Positions 28,608 through 36,967 of a stretch of DNA of 64,000 nt are shown in pieces. The stretch covers positions 7,688 to 71,687 of the forward strand of contig JAEYNH010000034.1 of assembly GCA_023412655.1 (NCBI GenBank), written 5' to 3'. Each line of letters opens with the position of its first letter. The first letter of the stretch is position 1. Source of the DNA: Pseudomonadota bacterium. Its GTDB lineage: Bacteria; Pseudomonadota; Alphaproteobacteria; Caulobacterales; Caulobacteraceae. The position numbers and the translations under genes are program-made. Below the pieces are notes generated by a model. It did no database searches. It saw only the letters and a list, made by a program, of their open reading frames with translations, and was not told the origin of the DNA.

Positions 28608-29774
28608 ATGATCCCGAACCACGGACCCACCCTAGAATTTGGCCTCGGCGACTCGGCGGACATGATCCGCGAGACGACCGCGCGGTTCTCGGCCGACAAG
28701 ATCGCCCCGCTCGCCGCGGAGATCGACCGCACCAACGATTTCCCGCGCCACCTGTGGCCCGAAATGGGCGAACTCGGCCTGCACGGCGTCACCGTCGAGG
28801 AGGAGTTCGGCGGCCTCGGCCTCGGCTACCTGGAGCACGTTGTGGCCATGGAGGAGGTTTCGCGGGCCTCGGCCTCGGTCGGGCTGAGCTACGGCGCCCA
28901 CTCGAACCTCTGCGTGAACCAGCTCCGGCGCTGGGGCACGGAGGACCAGAAGCGCCGCTACCTGCCGAAGCTGATCTTGGGGGAGCATGTGGGCTCGCTG
29001 GCCATGAGCGAGGCGGGCTCCGGCTCGGACGTCGTGTCCATGCGCCTGCGCGCCGAGAAGAAGGGCGACCGTTACGTCCTGAACGGCACAAAGTTCTGGA
29101 TCACCAACGCGCCCCACGCCGACGTCCTGATCGTCTACGCCAAGACCGATCCCCAGGCCGACAGCCGCGGCATCACCGCCTTCATCATCGAGAAGGGCTT
29201 CAAGGGTTTCCGCGTCTCCCAGAAGCTCGACAAGATGGGCATGCGCGGGTCGGATACGGGAGAGCTGGTGTTCGAGGACTGCGAGGTCCCAGAAGAGAAC
29301 ATCATGGGGCCGCTGAACGGCGGCGTCGGCGTGCTGATGAGCGGCCTCGACTACGAGCGCGCCGTGCTGTCGGCCGGCCCCCTGGGCATCATGCAGGCCT
29401 GTATGGACGTGGTCCTGCCCTACGTCCGCGAGCGCAAGCAGTTCGGCAAGCCGATCGGCAGCTTCCAGCTGATGCAGGCGAAGGTGGCCGACATGTACGT
29501 CGCCCTGAACTCGGCGCGGGCCTATGTCTATGCGGTGGCGAAGGCGTGCGACGCGGGAATGACCACCCGGTTCGACGCCGCTGGCGCGATCCTCATGGCC
29601 AGCGAAAATGCGGTGAAGGTTTCGCTTGAAGCGATCCAGGCCCTGGGCGGGGCGGGCTATACGAAGGAATATCCGGTCGAGCGATTCCTCCGGGACGCGA
29701 AGCTGTATGATATCGGCGCCGGGACCAACGAGATCCGGCGCTATCTGATCGGACGGGAGCTGGTGGGCGGATGA
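28608..29774 (+). CDS. ivd: Isovaleryl-CoA dehydrogenase
   Basis: This 388-residue flavoprotein belongs to the acyl-CoA dehydrogenases. FAD and substrate motifs include [17 protein letters not shown] and [18 protein letters not shown]. The catalytic base is placed as in isovaleryl-CoA dehydrogenase: Glu250 in [14 protein letters not shown], while the usual C-terminal Glu position reads [13 protein letters not shown] with Gly. It oxidises isovaleryl-CoA in leucine breakdown. pccAB upstream fits a role in branched-chain catabolism, though methylcrotonyl-CoA carboxylase genes are not in the window. Its stop overlaps the next start by ATGA. Confidence 0.92.
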   Translation: MIPNHGPTLEFGLGDSADMIRETTARFSADKIAPLAAEIDRTNDFPRHLWPEMGELGLHGVTVEEEFGGLGLGYLEHVVAMEEVSRASASVGLSYGAHSNLCVNQLRRWGTEDQKRRYLPKLILGEHVGSLAMSEAGSGSDVVSMRLRAEKKGDRYVLNGTKFWITNAPHADVLIVYAKTDPQADSRGITAFIIEKGFKGFRVSQKLDKMGMRGSDTGELVFEDCEVPEENIMGPLNGGVGVLMSGLDYERAVLSAGPLGIMQACMDVVLPYVRERKQFGKPIGSFQLMQAKVADMYVALNSARAYVYAVAKACDAGMTTRFDAAGAILMASENAVKVSLEAIQALGGAGYTKEYPVERFLRDAKLYDIGAGTNEIRRYLIGRELVGG

Positions 29775-30172
29775 GGCTGCTGGGCGGCATGGTCGCGGTT
29801 CTGGTGGTGGCCGGTTGCGCCACTGCGCCGTCGTCGCCGTCCTGCCCTGCCGGCGAGGAGCACATGCGCACCGCCCAGCTGTTCATCGGCGGCCCCGGCG
29901 GTGGACCGCCCGCGCCCGAAGCCGAGATCCGCGCCTTCATCGAGCAGGAGGTCACGCCGCGCTTCCCCGACGCCGTGACCGTGCTGGAGGGCGGGCGCCA
30001 GTGGCGCGGTGTCGAGAACCAGTTGATCCGTGAGGCGCAGAAGGTGGTGCTGATCGTGTTGCCCGGAAAGCGCGACGAGGCCGACCGGCTGCAGGCGGTG
30101 CGCGGCGCCTACAAGTCCCGCTTCCAGCGCGACACAGTGGTGGTGACGCAGGAAGCCTGCGTCTCCGTCTAG
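29771..30172 (+). CDS. DUF3574 family lipoprotein
   Basis: This 133-residue protein has a lipoprotein signal peptide with lipobox VAGC (Cys16) and the DUF3574 core ([34 protein letters not shown]-like [35 protein letters not shown]). Function is unknown. It is translationally coupled to ivd through an ATGA overlap, and its TAG stop shares the palindromic CTAG with the stop of the convergent thioesterase gene. Confidence 0.78.
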   Translation: MRLLGGMVAVLVVAGCATAPSSPSCPAGEEHMRTAQLFIGGPGGGPPAPEAEIRAFIEQEVTPRFPDAVTVLEGGRQWRGVENQLIREAQKVVLIVLPGKRDEADRLQAVRGAYKSRFQRDTVVVTQEACVSV

Positions 30173-30954
30173 GATCCCGGACGCCGCTCCACCACCAGGC
30201 TCTGCTGGGCGATCCCGAAATAGCCATCGCAGTCGGCCAGGCGCGTCATGGCCAGGCCTCCGCCGTCGGACGCCAGCCAGCTCATGGCGTTGGACAGGAT
30301 CCACTCGCCCCGGGGCGGACGGGCGAAGCTCACGGTCAGGTCGCCGTTGATGAAGGTCCAGGCCTCGAACGGCAGGACCGACGAGATGCCATTGGAGAAG
30401 TCCGCCACCGCCGCCGCGCGCATGGCCGGCGAGAGCGGTTGTCCCAGGACGGTCGGCCGGTGCTGCCGGAACCACACGGCGGCGGGCCCCGGCTCTCCGA
30501 AGACCCCGCGCGCAGGGCGGATCTCGAAGTTGCCGCCGAAGTTGTTCACCGACCCCAGCCGCGTCTGCCCGGGCGGGCGCGCCTCAGGCATGGCCTCATC
30601 GAGGGCGGGCAGGAAGTGGCCGGGCAGCGGCTGGTCGGTCTCGCGCACCTTCAGCACCGTGCCGCGGGTCACCTCGACCCCGCCCGCCGCCAGTCGCACC
30701 TCGATCAGCTGAATCTTGCGTCCCTGCCGCAGCACCTGCGTCTCGATCGTAAGCTCAGCCACCGGCACCGGCCGCAGAAGGTCGATCGTCAGCCGCGCGA
30801 TGCGCATGGGCGTTGGGCTCTCCACCTGCTCGGCCGCCCAGGCGATGAGCGCCGAGGGCGCCCCGCCATGCATCAGCCCAGGGTCCCAGGGACCGGCGGC
30901 CCAGGACGTGGCGCGCGCAGCCACGCCCTTCACCTCGAAGATGGCCTCGTTCAT
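30169..30954 (-). CDS. Acyl-CoA thioesterase-like (double hot-dog) protein
   Basis: This 261-residue protein resembles TesB-type thioesterases: an N-terminal hot-dog half (DPGLMHGGAPSALIAWAAEQ, ARLTIDLLRPVPVAELTIET) and a C-terminal half (FINGDLTVSFARPPRGEWIL; DGGGLAMTRLADCDGYFGIA). Such enzymes hydrolyse acyl-CoA esters. I chose ATG 30954, which overlaps the stop of the upstream regulator gene by ATGA; the longer open frame runs through that gene and is not protein-like. It is last in a four-gene minus-strand operon. Confidence 0.78.
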   Translation of the reverse strand: MNEAIFEVKGVAARATSWAAGPWDPGLMHGGAPSALIAWAAEQVESPTPMRIARLTIDLLRPVPVAELTIETQVLRQGRKIQLIEVRLAAGGVEVTRGTVLKVRETDQPLPGHFLPALDEAMPEARPPGQTRLGSVNNFGGNFEIRPARGVFGEPGPAAVWFRQHRPTVLGQPLSPAMRAAAVADFSNGISSVLPFEAWTFINGDLTVSFARPPRGEWILSNAMSWLASDGGGLAMTRLADCDGYFGIAQQSLVVERRPGS

Positions 30955-31754
30955 GCGGCGATGCGGCTTGCGTGGATTCGGGCCAGGGCCTCGGCGGTCG
31001 CCGTGTCGGCCGGGAAGAAGGTCTCGAGGGTCAGCTCGGAAAGGGTGATGTCCACGGCCGTGCCGAATACCGTGGTTGTCGCATAGAAGGAAAGCAGGCT
31101 TTCCCCGTGCAACAGCTGGTAGGGCACGGCGACCTGGCCGTAGTCCTCGAGCCGCCGGTCCGAGGCCGGCGCGGCCGGATAGCCTTTCACCTCGTCGATG
31201 AGGGCCAAGAGGCCGGGATCGGCGGTGAGGTCGGCCTGTCGCCTCAGGCGTTCCAGCATATGGTCTCGCCATTCCGCCAGGTTGGCGGTTCGCGCCGCCA
31301 GGCCCCCGGGGTGAAGCGCCAGCCGCACAACGTTGACCGGCCCGACGAGCAGCTCGGGAGCGACGCCCTCCAGCAGGGGCGCCACGGCGGCGTTGGCCGC
31401 CACCAGGTTCCAGCGCAGATCCACCGCCAGCGCGGGATAGGGCTCGTGACCCTTCAGGATCAGGTCCACGGCCCGCCGGGCGGCGGCGAACTCGGGATCG
31501 TCCAGCCCGCGCTCGGCGAAGACCGGGGCGAAGCCTGCGGCGATCAGGATCACGTTGCGCTCGCGCCGGGGTATCTCCAGACGATCAGCCAGGTGGAGCA
31601 CCATCTCGCGGCTGGGCATGGCGCGGCCGGTCTCCACGAAGCTGAGGTGCCGGGTGGAGATTTCCGCCTCCAGCGCAAGGTCGAGCTGGCTCATCCGGCG
31701 CCGCTGGCGCCAGTCGCGGATATGCTCGCCTACCGGCCTCGTCCTGGTCGTCAT
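30951..31754 (-). CDS. XRE-family regulator with MmyB-like ligand domain
   Basis: This 267-residue protein has a helix-turn-helix domain at about 8-65 (HIRDWRQRRRMSQLDLALEA, STRHLSFVETGRAMPSREMV) followed by a domain typical of MmyB-like regulators (YPALAVDLRWNLVAANAAVA, LLVGPVNVVRLALHPGGLAA), a PAS-like fold thought to bind a small or fatty-acid-like ligand. It overlaps both neighbours by ATGA. Its partner thioesterase suggests a fatty acyl or acyl-CoA signal; that is inference. Confidence 0.85.
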   Translation of the reverse strand: MTTRTRPVGEHIRDWRQRRRMSQLDLALEAEISTRHLSFVETGRAMPSREMVLHLADRLEIPRRERNVILIAAGFAPVFAERGLDDPEFAAARRAVDLILKGHEPYPALAVDLRWNLVAANAAVAPLLEGVAPELLVGPVNVVRLALHPGGLAARTANLAEWRDHMLERLRRQADLTADPGLLALIDEVKGYPAAPASDRRLEDYGQVAVPYQLLHGESLLSFYATTTVFGTAVDITLSELTLETFFPADTATAEALARIHASRIAA

Positions 31755-32014
31755 GACGCGACCTTAGCCAGCGCGGCGTCGGCTGGTCCATGACCCGGCA
31801 GGTAATGGAGGGCGGCGACGCAGGGCAGGGCGCTCAGCCGCTGCGCCAGCAACTGGCCGAACTCCGCCGTCAGGCCCGCCATCTCCAGCCGGGTGGCGCC
31901 GTCGCGATGGGCGAGGGCGGCGATACGCCCCGGCAGGCGCGCCACCACCGTCAGCGCCCGGATCAGGGCGTCCGGTTCGGGGGCAAGGCCCAGGACATAT
32001 ACGTCCTCACGCAT
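31751..32014 (-). CDS. Small ACT-like protein, function unknown
   Basis: This is an 87-residue protein starting at ATG 32014, whose codons overlap the end of the preceding gene by eight bases; it overlaps the XRE gene by ATGA. The pattern VYVLGLAPEPDALIRALTVV, then ARLPGRIAALAHRDGATRLE and a second helix QLLAQRLSALPCVAALHYL, resembles a single ACT domain of the IlvM type (acetolactate synthase small subunit), including the length. The similarity is weak and judged by eye. No large subunit gene is nearby. Confidence 0.55.
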   Translation of the reverse strand: MREDVYVLGLAPEPDALIRALTVVARLPGRIAALAHRDGATRLEMAGLTAEFGQLLAQRLSALPCVAALHYLPGHGPADAALAKVAS

Positions 32015-32288
32015 CGGCGGCCTCGAACAGGTCTTCGGCCAGCAGGGCGTTGTCCTCGCCATAGGCGCGCAGCTGCAGACGGTCGCCCGTGGCGTCGGCG
32101 GCGCGGGTCAGCCACACCAGCTCCTTGGCGGTGCCGGCGGGTAGGACGCGTGAGAAGACGCCCTCGACGGCGCACAGGGCGGGCAGGCCGTGGGAGCTGT
32201 CCAGGCGGGCTTCGATGCGGCTGGTCTGGGGCAGGCGCAGCGCGAAGCGTTCGGCGGCGTCGGCCAGGCGCTTGAGAGGTTCGGTCAT
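32007..32288 (-). CDS. Small hypothetical protein downstream of an attenuator
   Basis: This 93-residue protein begins MTEPLKRLADAAERFALRLP and is slightly acidic at its end (LRAYGEDNALLAEDLFEAAD). I do not recognise a family. It has no signal peptide or membrane segment. It is the first gene after the leader peptide and terminator at 32341-32480 and overlaps the ACT-like gene, so it is the first structural gene of the operon that continues into the XRE and thioesterase genes. Confidence 0.6.
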   Translation of the reverse strand: MTEPLKRLADAAERFALRLPQTSRIEARLDSSHGLPALCAVEGVFSRVLPAGTAKELVWLTRAADATGDRLQLRAYGEDNALLAEDLFEAADA

Positions 32289-32340
32289 GGGGCAGGTCCT
32301 TCTTGGTTGGGAAGGCCCCGGCCGGGTGCGAAAGCCAATG

Positions 32341-32371
32341 AAAAACCCCGCGTCCTGGCCGGAGCGGGGTT
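32341..32371 (-). terminator. Attenuator-type terminator in the operon leader
   Basis: On the minus strand AACCCCGC pairs with GCGGGGTT (8-bp stem, 12-base loop) and is followed by a run of T. It lies 29 bases after the stop of a short leader peptide and 53 bases before the first structural gene. CGGGG within the leader-peptide coding region can pair with CCCCG of the terminator arm, giving a possible antiterminator. This is the classical layout of amino-acid attenuation. Confidence 0.7.
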
Positions 32372-32399
32372 GCTGAAGCTCTTCGATCTTGGCGGGTCG

Positions 32400-32480
32400 T
32401 CAGGCCGCGCGGGATCGCCCCCGTCCGTTATGGCGGGTGGTAATCATCATCGTCGCAAAGGTGTGGCGCTGGGCGCTCAT
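32400..32480 (-). CDS. Putative leader peptide of an attenuator
   Basis: A 26-codon ORF begins MSAQRHTFATMMITT and ends in an Arg-rich RSRAA tail. Within residues 7-15 it has four Thr, two Met and one Ile, the kind of clustering used by ribosome-stalling leaders of aspartate-family amino acids (Thr, Met, Ile). An AGGA lies 12 bases upstream, a weak ribosome binding site. An intrinsic terminator follows. Which amino acid is sensed cannot be decided from this alone. Confidence 0.55.
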   Translation of the reverse strand: MSAQRHTFATMMITTRHNGRGRSRAA

Positions 32481-32611
32481 CGGCGAAGGTGATCCTACAG
32501 ACAGGGCGAACCTGCATAACCTATCCGGGTTCGCCTGGGAAGGCGATCGGGCGGGCCCCGCATGTCTCAGGCGGAACCCACCCGCGCCGCACGCAACGGC
32601 GCCGACGCGCG

Positions 32612-33520
32612 CTAGATCGGATCGTAAGGGAAGACGCTGGCGGTTGCGCCCACATCCGTGAAGCCGGCGCGCATGGCCGGGAAGCCCTGGGCGATCAGGG
32701 TCTCGGGCGTCCAGCCTTCGACCTTGGCGATGGATTTCACCGGCCGCGGTTGGTTGAACAGCACCACCTCGTTGCCTCGGGCGGCGAAGATCTGGCCGTT
32801 GACGTCCGAGGCGGCCAGGGCGACGGCCAGCTGCGCCACCTGATCGGCGCGCATCATGTTCTTCATCCGCTCGACGCGCTGCGCAGAGGCCTCGTCCTTG
32901 ATCGGAATAGTGGCGATCATCCGGGTCCAGGCGAAGGGCGCGATGATGTTCGAGCGAACGTTCTTGGCGGCCCCCTCCATGGCCACGATCCGAGACAGGC
33001 CCATCACGCCGAGCTTGGCGGCGGCGTAGTTCGCCTGGCCGATATTGCCGATCAGGCCCGAGGTGGAGGTGAAGTGGACGTAGGAGCCGTCCTCCTGGTT
33101 ACGGAAGTGCTCGATGGTCGCCCGGGTGACGTTGAACGCCCCGCGCAGGTGCACCTGGATGACGGCGTCCCAGTCAGCTTCGTCCATCTTGTGGAACATC
33201 TTGTCCCGCAGGATGCCGGCAGGATTCACCACGGCATGCAGGCCGCCGAAGCTGTCCATGGCCTGTTCGAACATGCGGCGGGCGCCCACCATCTCGGCCA
33301 CGCTGTCCGAGTTGGACACCGCTTCGCCGCCGGCGGCGCGAATCTCCTGGGCGGTGGCCTCGGCGGGCCCGGCGTCGCCCAGATCGCCACCCGAGACGCC
33401 GCCGCCCAGATCGTTGACCACCACCTTGGCGCCTTCGCGCGCCGCCAGCAGGGCGCACTCCTTGCCGATGCCACCCGCCGCGCCCGTGACCAGCACGACC
33501 TTTCCGCTCAGAACACCCAC
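32612..33520 (-). CDS. Short-chain dehydrogenase/reductase (hydroxyacyl-CoA dehydrogenase-like)
   Basis: This 302-residue SDR has the Rossmann motif TGAAGGIG (12-19), the segment VVNDLGGGVSGGDLG typical of the peroxisomal multifunctional enzyme/3-hydroxyacyl-CoA dehydrogenase subgroup, NPAG in place of NNAG (99-102) and the active site Ser-Tyr165-Lys169 in GQANYAAAKLG. I chose GTG 33520, seven bases after GGAGGAG; an ATG 11 codons upstream is less likely. It lies 46 bases downstream of the CoA-transferase gene and probably acts with it on an acyl-CoA. Confidence 0.87.
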   Translation of the reverse strand: MGVLSGKVVLVTGAAGGIGKECALLAAREGAKVVVNDLGGGVSGGDLGDAGPAEATAQEIRAAGGEAVSNSDSVAEMVGARRMFEQAMDSFGGLHAVVNPAGILRDKMFHKMDEADWDAVIQVHLRGAFNVTRATIEHFRNQEDGSYVHFTSTSGLIGNIGQANYAAAKLGVMGLSRIVAMEGAAKNVRSNIIAPFAWTRMIATIPIKDEASAQRVERMKNMMRADQVAQLAVALAASDVNGQIFAARGNEVVLFNQPRPVKSIAKVEGWTPETLIAQGFPAMRAGFTDVGATASVFPYDPI

Positions 33521-33566
33521 GCTCGTCTCCTCCTTGGTTTCGATCGTCCGCATGGCGGACGTGCGA

Positions 33567-34733
33567 TCAGCTTGCGAGCGCCTCGACCTGCTGCGGCGGC
33601 ACGCCCGCCGCGAGCAGCACCTCGCGCGTGTGCTCGCCCAGGCGTGGCGGCATCCGCACCGGCGGCCGCTCGCCGTCGATCAGCACCGGCACGCCGGTCA
33701 TCCGCAGGGTGGAGCCGTCGGTGTCCATCAGGGTCTCGAACAGGCCCACGGCCTGCAGGTGCGGGTCTTCGATCAGGTCGTCCAGGCTCTTCACCGGGGC
33801 GTTGGGGATTTCGAGCTCCTCGAGGATCCGCGTCCATTCGGCGGTGGTGCGGCTCGCCAGGATGTCGCTGACGACGGCGTAGAGGGCGCTGATATTCTCG
33901 GTCCGGGCGGCGATGCCGTCGAAGCGGGGATCGTCGGCCAGTTCGGGCCGCCCCGCCGCCTCGAAGAAGCTGCGCCAGTGCCGGTCGGTGTAGGGCAGGG
34001 CGCAGATATGGCCGTCGGCCGTGGCGAACGGGCGGCGTTCCGGGGTCATCACCCGCGGGTATGAGGTGGGGCCCCGGGGCGGGTCGAAGTGCCGGCCGTA
34101 GAGGTGCTCGACGGCGGTATAGGCCACCAGGCTCTCGAACATCGGCACTTCCACATAGCAGCCCTCGCCGGTCCGCTGCTGGCGCGTCAGGGCGGCCAGT
34201 ATGGCGATGGCGCCGGCCATGCCCGCGGTCTTGTCGGCGGCGGCGGTGGGCAGATAGGCCGGCGCGCCCGAGCGCTGGCCGGCCAGATCCGCCAGGCCGC
34301 ACATGCCCTGGATGATGTCGTCATAGGCCGGGCGGCCGCCGTAGGGGCCTGTCTCCCCGAAACCGTGAAGGCAGGCGTAGACGAGCCGCGCGTTGCGCGC
34401 CCGCAGCACCTCGGGCCCCAGGCCCAGGGCCTTCATCTTCTGCGGCCGGTTGTTGTGCATCAGCACGTCCGCCGTATCCACAAGGGTGAGCAGGGCTTCG
34501 CGGCCGGCTTGCGTCTTGAGGTCGAGGACGATGCTCTTCTTGTTGCGGTTGGCGGCCAGGAACACCGAGGCCATGTCAGGCGCGGCCCGCGGCCCGATCC
34601 GGCGGGTCGTGTCTCCCGCGGGAGGCTCCACCTTGATAACTTCGGCGCCGAGATCGGCCAGCCACTGGGCGGCATAGGGCGCCATGAGCACCGCGCCCAG
34701 GTCCAGAACTCTCACACCTTCCAGCGGCAACAT
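33567..34733 (-). CDS. CaiB/BaiF (class III) CoA-transferase
   Basis: This 388-residue enzyme has the class III CoA-transferase hallmarks: LEGVRVLDLGAVLMAPYAAQ at the N-terminus, LGAEVIKVEPPAGDTTR, NRNKKSIVLDLKTQAGRE, and the catalytic Asp at about residue 167 (AAADKTAGMAGAI). The family moves CoA between carboxylic acids through a mixed anhydride. The downstream SDR and its acyl-CoA-type motifs suggest a role in breaking down a branched or steroid-like acid. Substrate unknown. It is the first gene of a two-gene minus-strand unit. Confidence 0.9.
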   Translation of the reverse strand: MLPLEGVRVLDLGAVLMAPYAAQWLADLGAEVIKVEPPAGDTTRRIGPRAAPDMASVFLAANRNKKSIVLDLKTQAGREALLTLVDTADVLMHNNRPQKMKALGLGPEVLRARNARLVYACLHGFGETGPYGGRPAYDDIIQGMCGLADLAGQRSGAPAYLPTAAADKTAGMAGAIAILAALTRQQRTGEGCYVEVPMFESLVAYTAVEHLYGRHFDPPRGPTSYPRVMTPERRPFATADGHICALPYTDRHWRSFFEAAGRPELADDPRFDGIAARTENISALYAVVSDILASRTTAEWTRILEELEIPNAPVKSLDDLIEDPHLQAVGLFETLMDTDGSTLRMTGVPVLIDGERPPVRMPPRLGEHTREVLLAAGVPPQQVEALAS

Positions 34734-34840
34734 GCGACGCGCCTCCCGGCGGCGATCCTAGGAGCCGCATCTGCGCCGCGCCAAGGGCAATCGGCCGCGT
34801 TTACGTGACGGAACGGCTCCGACGGCTCGCCAAACGCAAG

Positions 34841-34866
34841 AAGCCCCGGCGAGGGCCGGGGCTTCC
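34841..34866 (-). terminator. Terminator after the 19-residue ORF
   Basis: GAAGCCCCGG and CCGGGGCTTC form a 10-bp stem with a six-base loop. On the minus strand it is followed by TTGCGTTT. It lies 52 bases after the stop of the short ORF at 34919-34978 and is probably the end of that transcript; on the plus strand it is not near any gene end. Confidence 0.65.
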
Positions 34867-34918
34867 GCTTCTGTTGGGCGGCGCTAAGCCCCCAGCATTT
34901 GTCCGCGAGAGCGCTGGG

Positions 34919-34978
34919 TCAGCGACCGTGAAACTCCACGGAGAGTTCCAGCGCATTCGCGATCGACAAATGAGACAC
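34919..34978 (-). CDS. 19-residue ORF with an extended Shine-Dalgarno sequence
   Basis: GTG at 34978 starts a 19-residue peptide (VSHLSIANALEL then SVEFHGR). Seven to eight bases upstream is AAAGGAGGTGATCC, complementary over some 14 bases to the 3' end of 16S rRNA, far longer than the sites of its neighbours. A possible promoter TTGCGC-N17-CATATT lies just upstream and a terminator at 34841-34866 downstream, giving a transcript of about 150 bases. No family recognised. It could be a real microprotein, a leader peptide or a ribosome-binding decoy. Confidence 0.55.
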   Translation of the reverse strand: MSHLSIANALELSVEFHGR

Positions 34979-35060
34979 TGGATCACCTCCTTTCAGCTGT
35001 TGAACAGGACCTGCTGAATATGGGCGCGGGCGGGGCGGTGCGCAAACACCGCCGCGTCGG

Positions 35061-36860
35061 TCATTCGGCCGCAGCGTGAGGCGCCTTCCCGAAGGGCGCC
35101 GGATGCTTCGCCAGGGCCGCCTCCTCGGCCAGGCTGAGCCGGCGCCGCAGTTCGGTGACAGGTCGCGGCAGGTTGTCCAGGGCTTCCAGGGTCGCCCGGT
35201 AGCCGGCCTCCACCGCCTTGTCGAAAGCCCCCCAATCACGGATTTCGATGCCGCTCACATCCGGCAGGATCAGCACATCCGTGGCCTCCCGGGCGGCGGC
35301 GAGTTCGCGGCTGGTGGAGACGGTGGCGGCCCGCATCAGCAGCGAGACGATGGGCGGCCCGTTGCGCCACTGCCCCGAGCGGAGCCAGCGCCACACGGAC
35401 GACGGCCGGGCCACATCCTCAGCGGTGATGCTGCGGGCGGTGGTGACGTCGACGCCGACGATGGGGCCCAGCTGGTGGGCCCGCATGATGTCGGCCGGAT
35501 AGTTCTTCATCACCGCCCCATCGACCAGCACATTGACGCCGTCGGTGGCGGGAGGCAGCACGCCCGGCAGCGAGATGGATGCCCGCAGCGCCTTCCGCAG
35601 CAGGCCGCGCCGATGCAGCTGGTAGGCGCCGGTGGTGAGATTGGACGAGACGCAGAAGAACGGCAGCCACAGGTCGGCAATCTGGGCCTCGCCGAAGTGC
35701 TGCGCCAGCCGCTCGCCCACCTTGATCCCCTGGGTCATGGCCAGCAGGGGCAGGGCGATGTCGTCGAGCGGGCTGGTCTCGACGAAGGCCTCGCGGATCC
35801 GCCGCTCCATCTCGGCGTCGTCCCAGCCCAGGGCGCAACCGGCGGCCACGATGGCGCCCATGGACACGCCGCCCACGAAATCGATAGGCACGCCGCGTTC
35901 GCGCAGGGCCCTGATGGCGCCCACGTGGGCGTAGGCGCGCGCGCCGCCGCCCGAGAGCACCAGGCCAACGGACTGTCCGGTGAGAACCCGCGCCAGGCGC
36001 CGGACGTCCTCGTCGCCCGAACGCCGGAGGTGGAACAGGCGGGCCGCGCCGGTGGCGTCCAGCCAGGCCTCCGAACCTGTGGGCCGCTCAGTCCCCGCCG
36101 GCTGCAGGAGGATGAGGTCCACCAGCTGTTGGGCCTGGAGCGGCGAGGTGGTGTGCAGGGGCTCGGCCGGGGGCGGCCGGTCGCCCCGACCGACGCGGAA
36201 CAGCCGGTCCACCTGCCGGGCTATGGCGGCCCGCCAGCCGCCGTCCTCCGCCTCGGCTACGTAGAGCACGAAGTCGTGCGTCCGCTCGACCTCGGAGAAC
36301 CACTCCGTGGGCGCGCTGGAGGCCTCGACCCCCACGGTTGTGCAGGAATAGCCCAGGGCAATGATGGCGCGCTCCAGGCGCTCGACCATCGGGCGCACCG
36401 ACCCCGATTGGCCGAGGCTGATGAAGCCGAACACCGAGGGCTCGCCCACCGGGCCCCGCGTCGCCGCCTGTCGGGTGCGCAGGATCATCAGCCGCGCGAG
36501 CTCGGTCATCACGGAGGCGTCCGCCTGCGAGGCCTCGAGAAACGCCTGACGGGGCAGGGCGATGACCTCGGAATCGCGCAGGGCGACCACATCGGCCGAA
36601 TGCGGCAGGTCGGCGACCAGAGCCATCTCGCCCGCCGGCTCTCCAGGCCGGATCACGCCGAGGAACGTCGGCTCCTGGCCCGGTTCCTGTCGAAAGGCCC
36701 CGAGCCGGCCGGTGCGCAGGATGTAGAGCTCGTCGGCGGGGTCGCCGGCGGCGTACAGCTTCTGGCCGCCCGGCAGGGAGAACCACCGGGCCGCCTCGCG
36801 GGCCTTGGTCTGGCGGAACAGGCGCGCCAGCGTCGAATCGACGGGAAGCTCAGGCAGCAT
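35061..36860 (-). CDS. Patatin-like phospholipase with cyclic-nucleotide-binding domain
   Basis: This 599-residue protein has an N-terminal cNMP-binding domain (about 10-125; LPGGQKLYAAGDPADELYIL, GEMALVADLPHSADV), a middle region, and a patatin domain from about 295 with GLVLSGGGARAYAHVGA (oxyanion), GVSMG with Ser333, and the DGA motif with Asp447. This is the layout of the neuropathy target esterase group. It probably hydrolyses phospho- or lysophospholipids at the membrane. I chose ATG 36860; an in-frame start 26 codons upstream gives an atypical tail. Confidence 0.88.
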   Translation of the reverse strand: MLPELPVDSTLARLFRQTKAREAARWFSLPGGQKLYAAGDPADELYILRTGRLGAFRQEPGQEPTFLGVIRPGEPAGEMALVADLPHSADVVALRDSEVIALPRQAFLEASQADASVMTELARLMILRTRQAATRGPVGEPSVFGFISLGQSGSVRPMVERLERAIIALGYSCTTVGVEASSAPTEWFSEVERTHDFVLYVAEAEDGGWRAAIARQVDRLFRVGRGDRPPPAEPLHTTSPLQAQQLVDLILLQPAGTERPTGSEAWLDATGAARLFHLRRSGDEDVRRLARVLTGQSVGLVLSGGGARAYAHVGAIRALRERGVPIDFVGGVSMGAIVAAGCALGWDDAEMERRIREAFVETSPLDDIALPLLAMTQGIKVGERLAQHFGEAQIADLWLPFFCVSSNLTTGAYQLHRRGLLRKALRASISLPGVLPPATDGVNVLVDGAVMKNYPADIMRAHQLGPIVGVDVTTARSITAEDVARPSSVWRWLRSGQWRNGPPIVSLLMRAATVSTSRELAAAREATDVLILPDVSGIEIRDWGAFDKAVEAGYRATLEALDNLPRPVTELRRRLSLAEEAALAKHPAPFGKAPHAAAE

Positions 36861-36967
36861 GGGCAAGCCTAGCGCCGCCGGTCGTGCGGGACCACCGGCT
36901 TGGCCGTGACGGCTGAGGCGGCCCGCCGCACTTTGCAAGCGCCGGAGGGCGGCCTAATCCAGGCGCC

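Noticed and set aside
34978..34994. Fragment of a 16S rRNA 3' end on the plus strand
   Set aside because: CTGGATCACCTCCTTTC equals the 16S tail, but no further rRNA sequence flanks it; a long Shine-Dalgarno site for a minus-strand ORF explains it better.
34805..35017. 70-codon plus-strand ORF across the terminator at 34841-34866
   Set aside because: It reads through a strong inverted repeat and the reverse complement of a Shine-Dalgarno site, with no ribosome binding site of its own.
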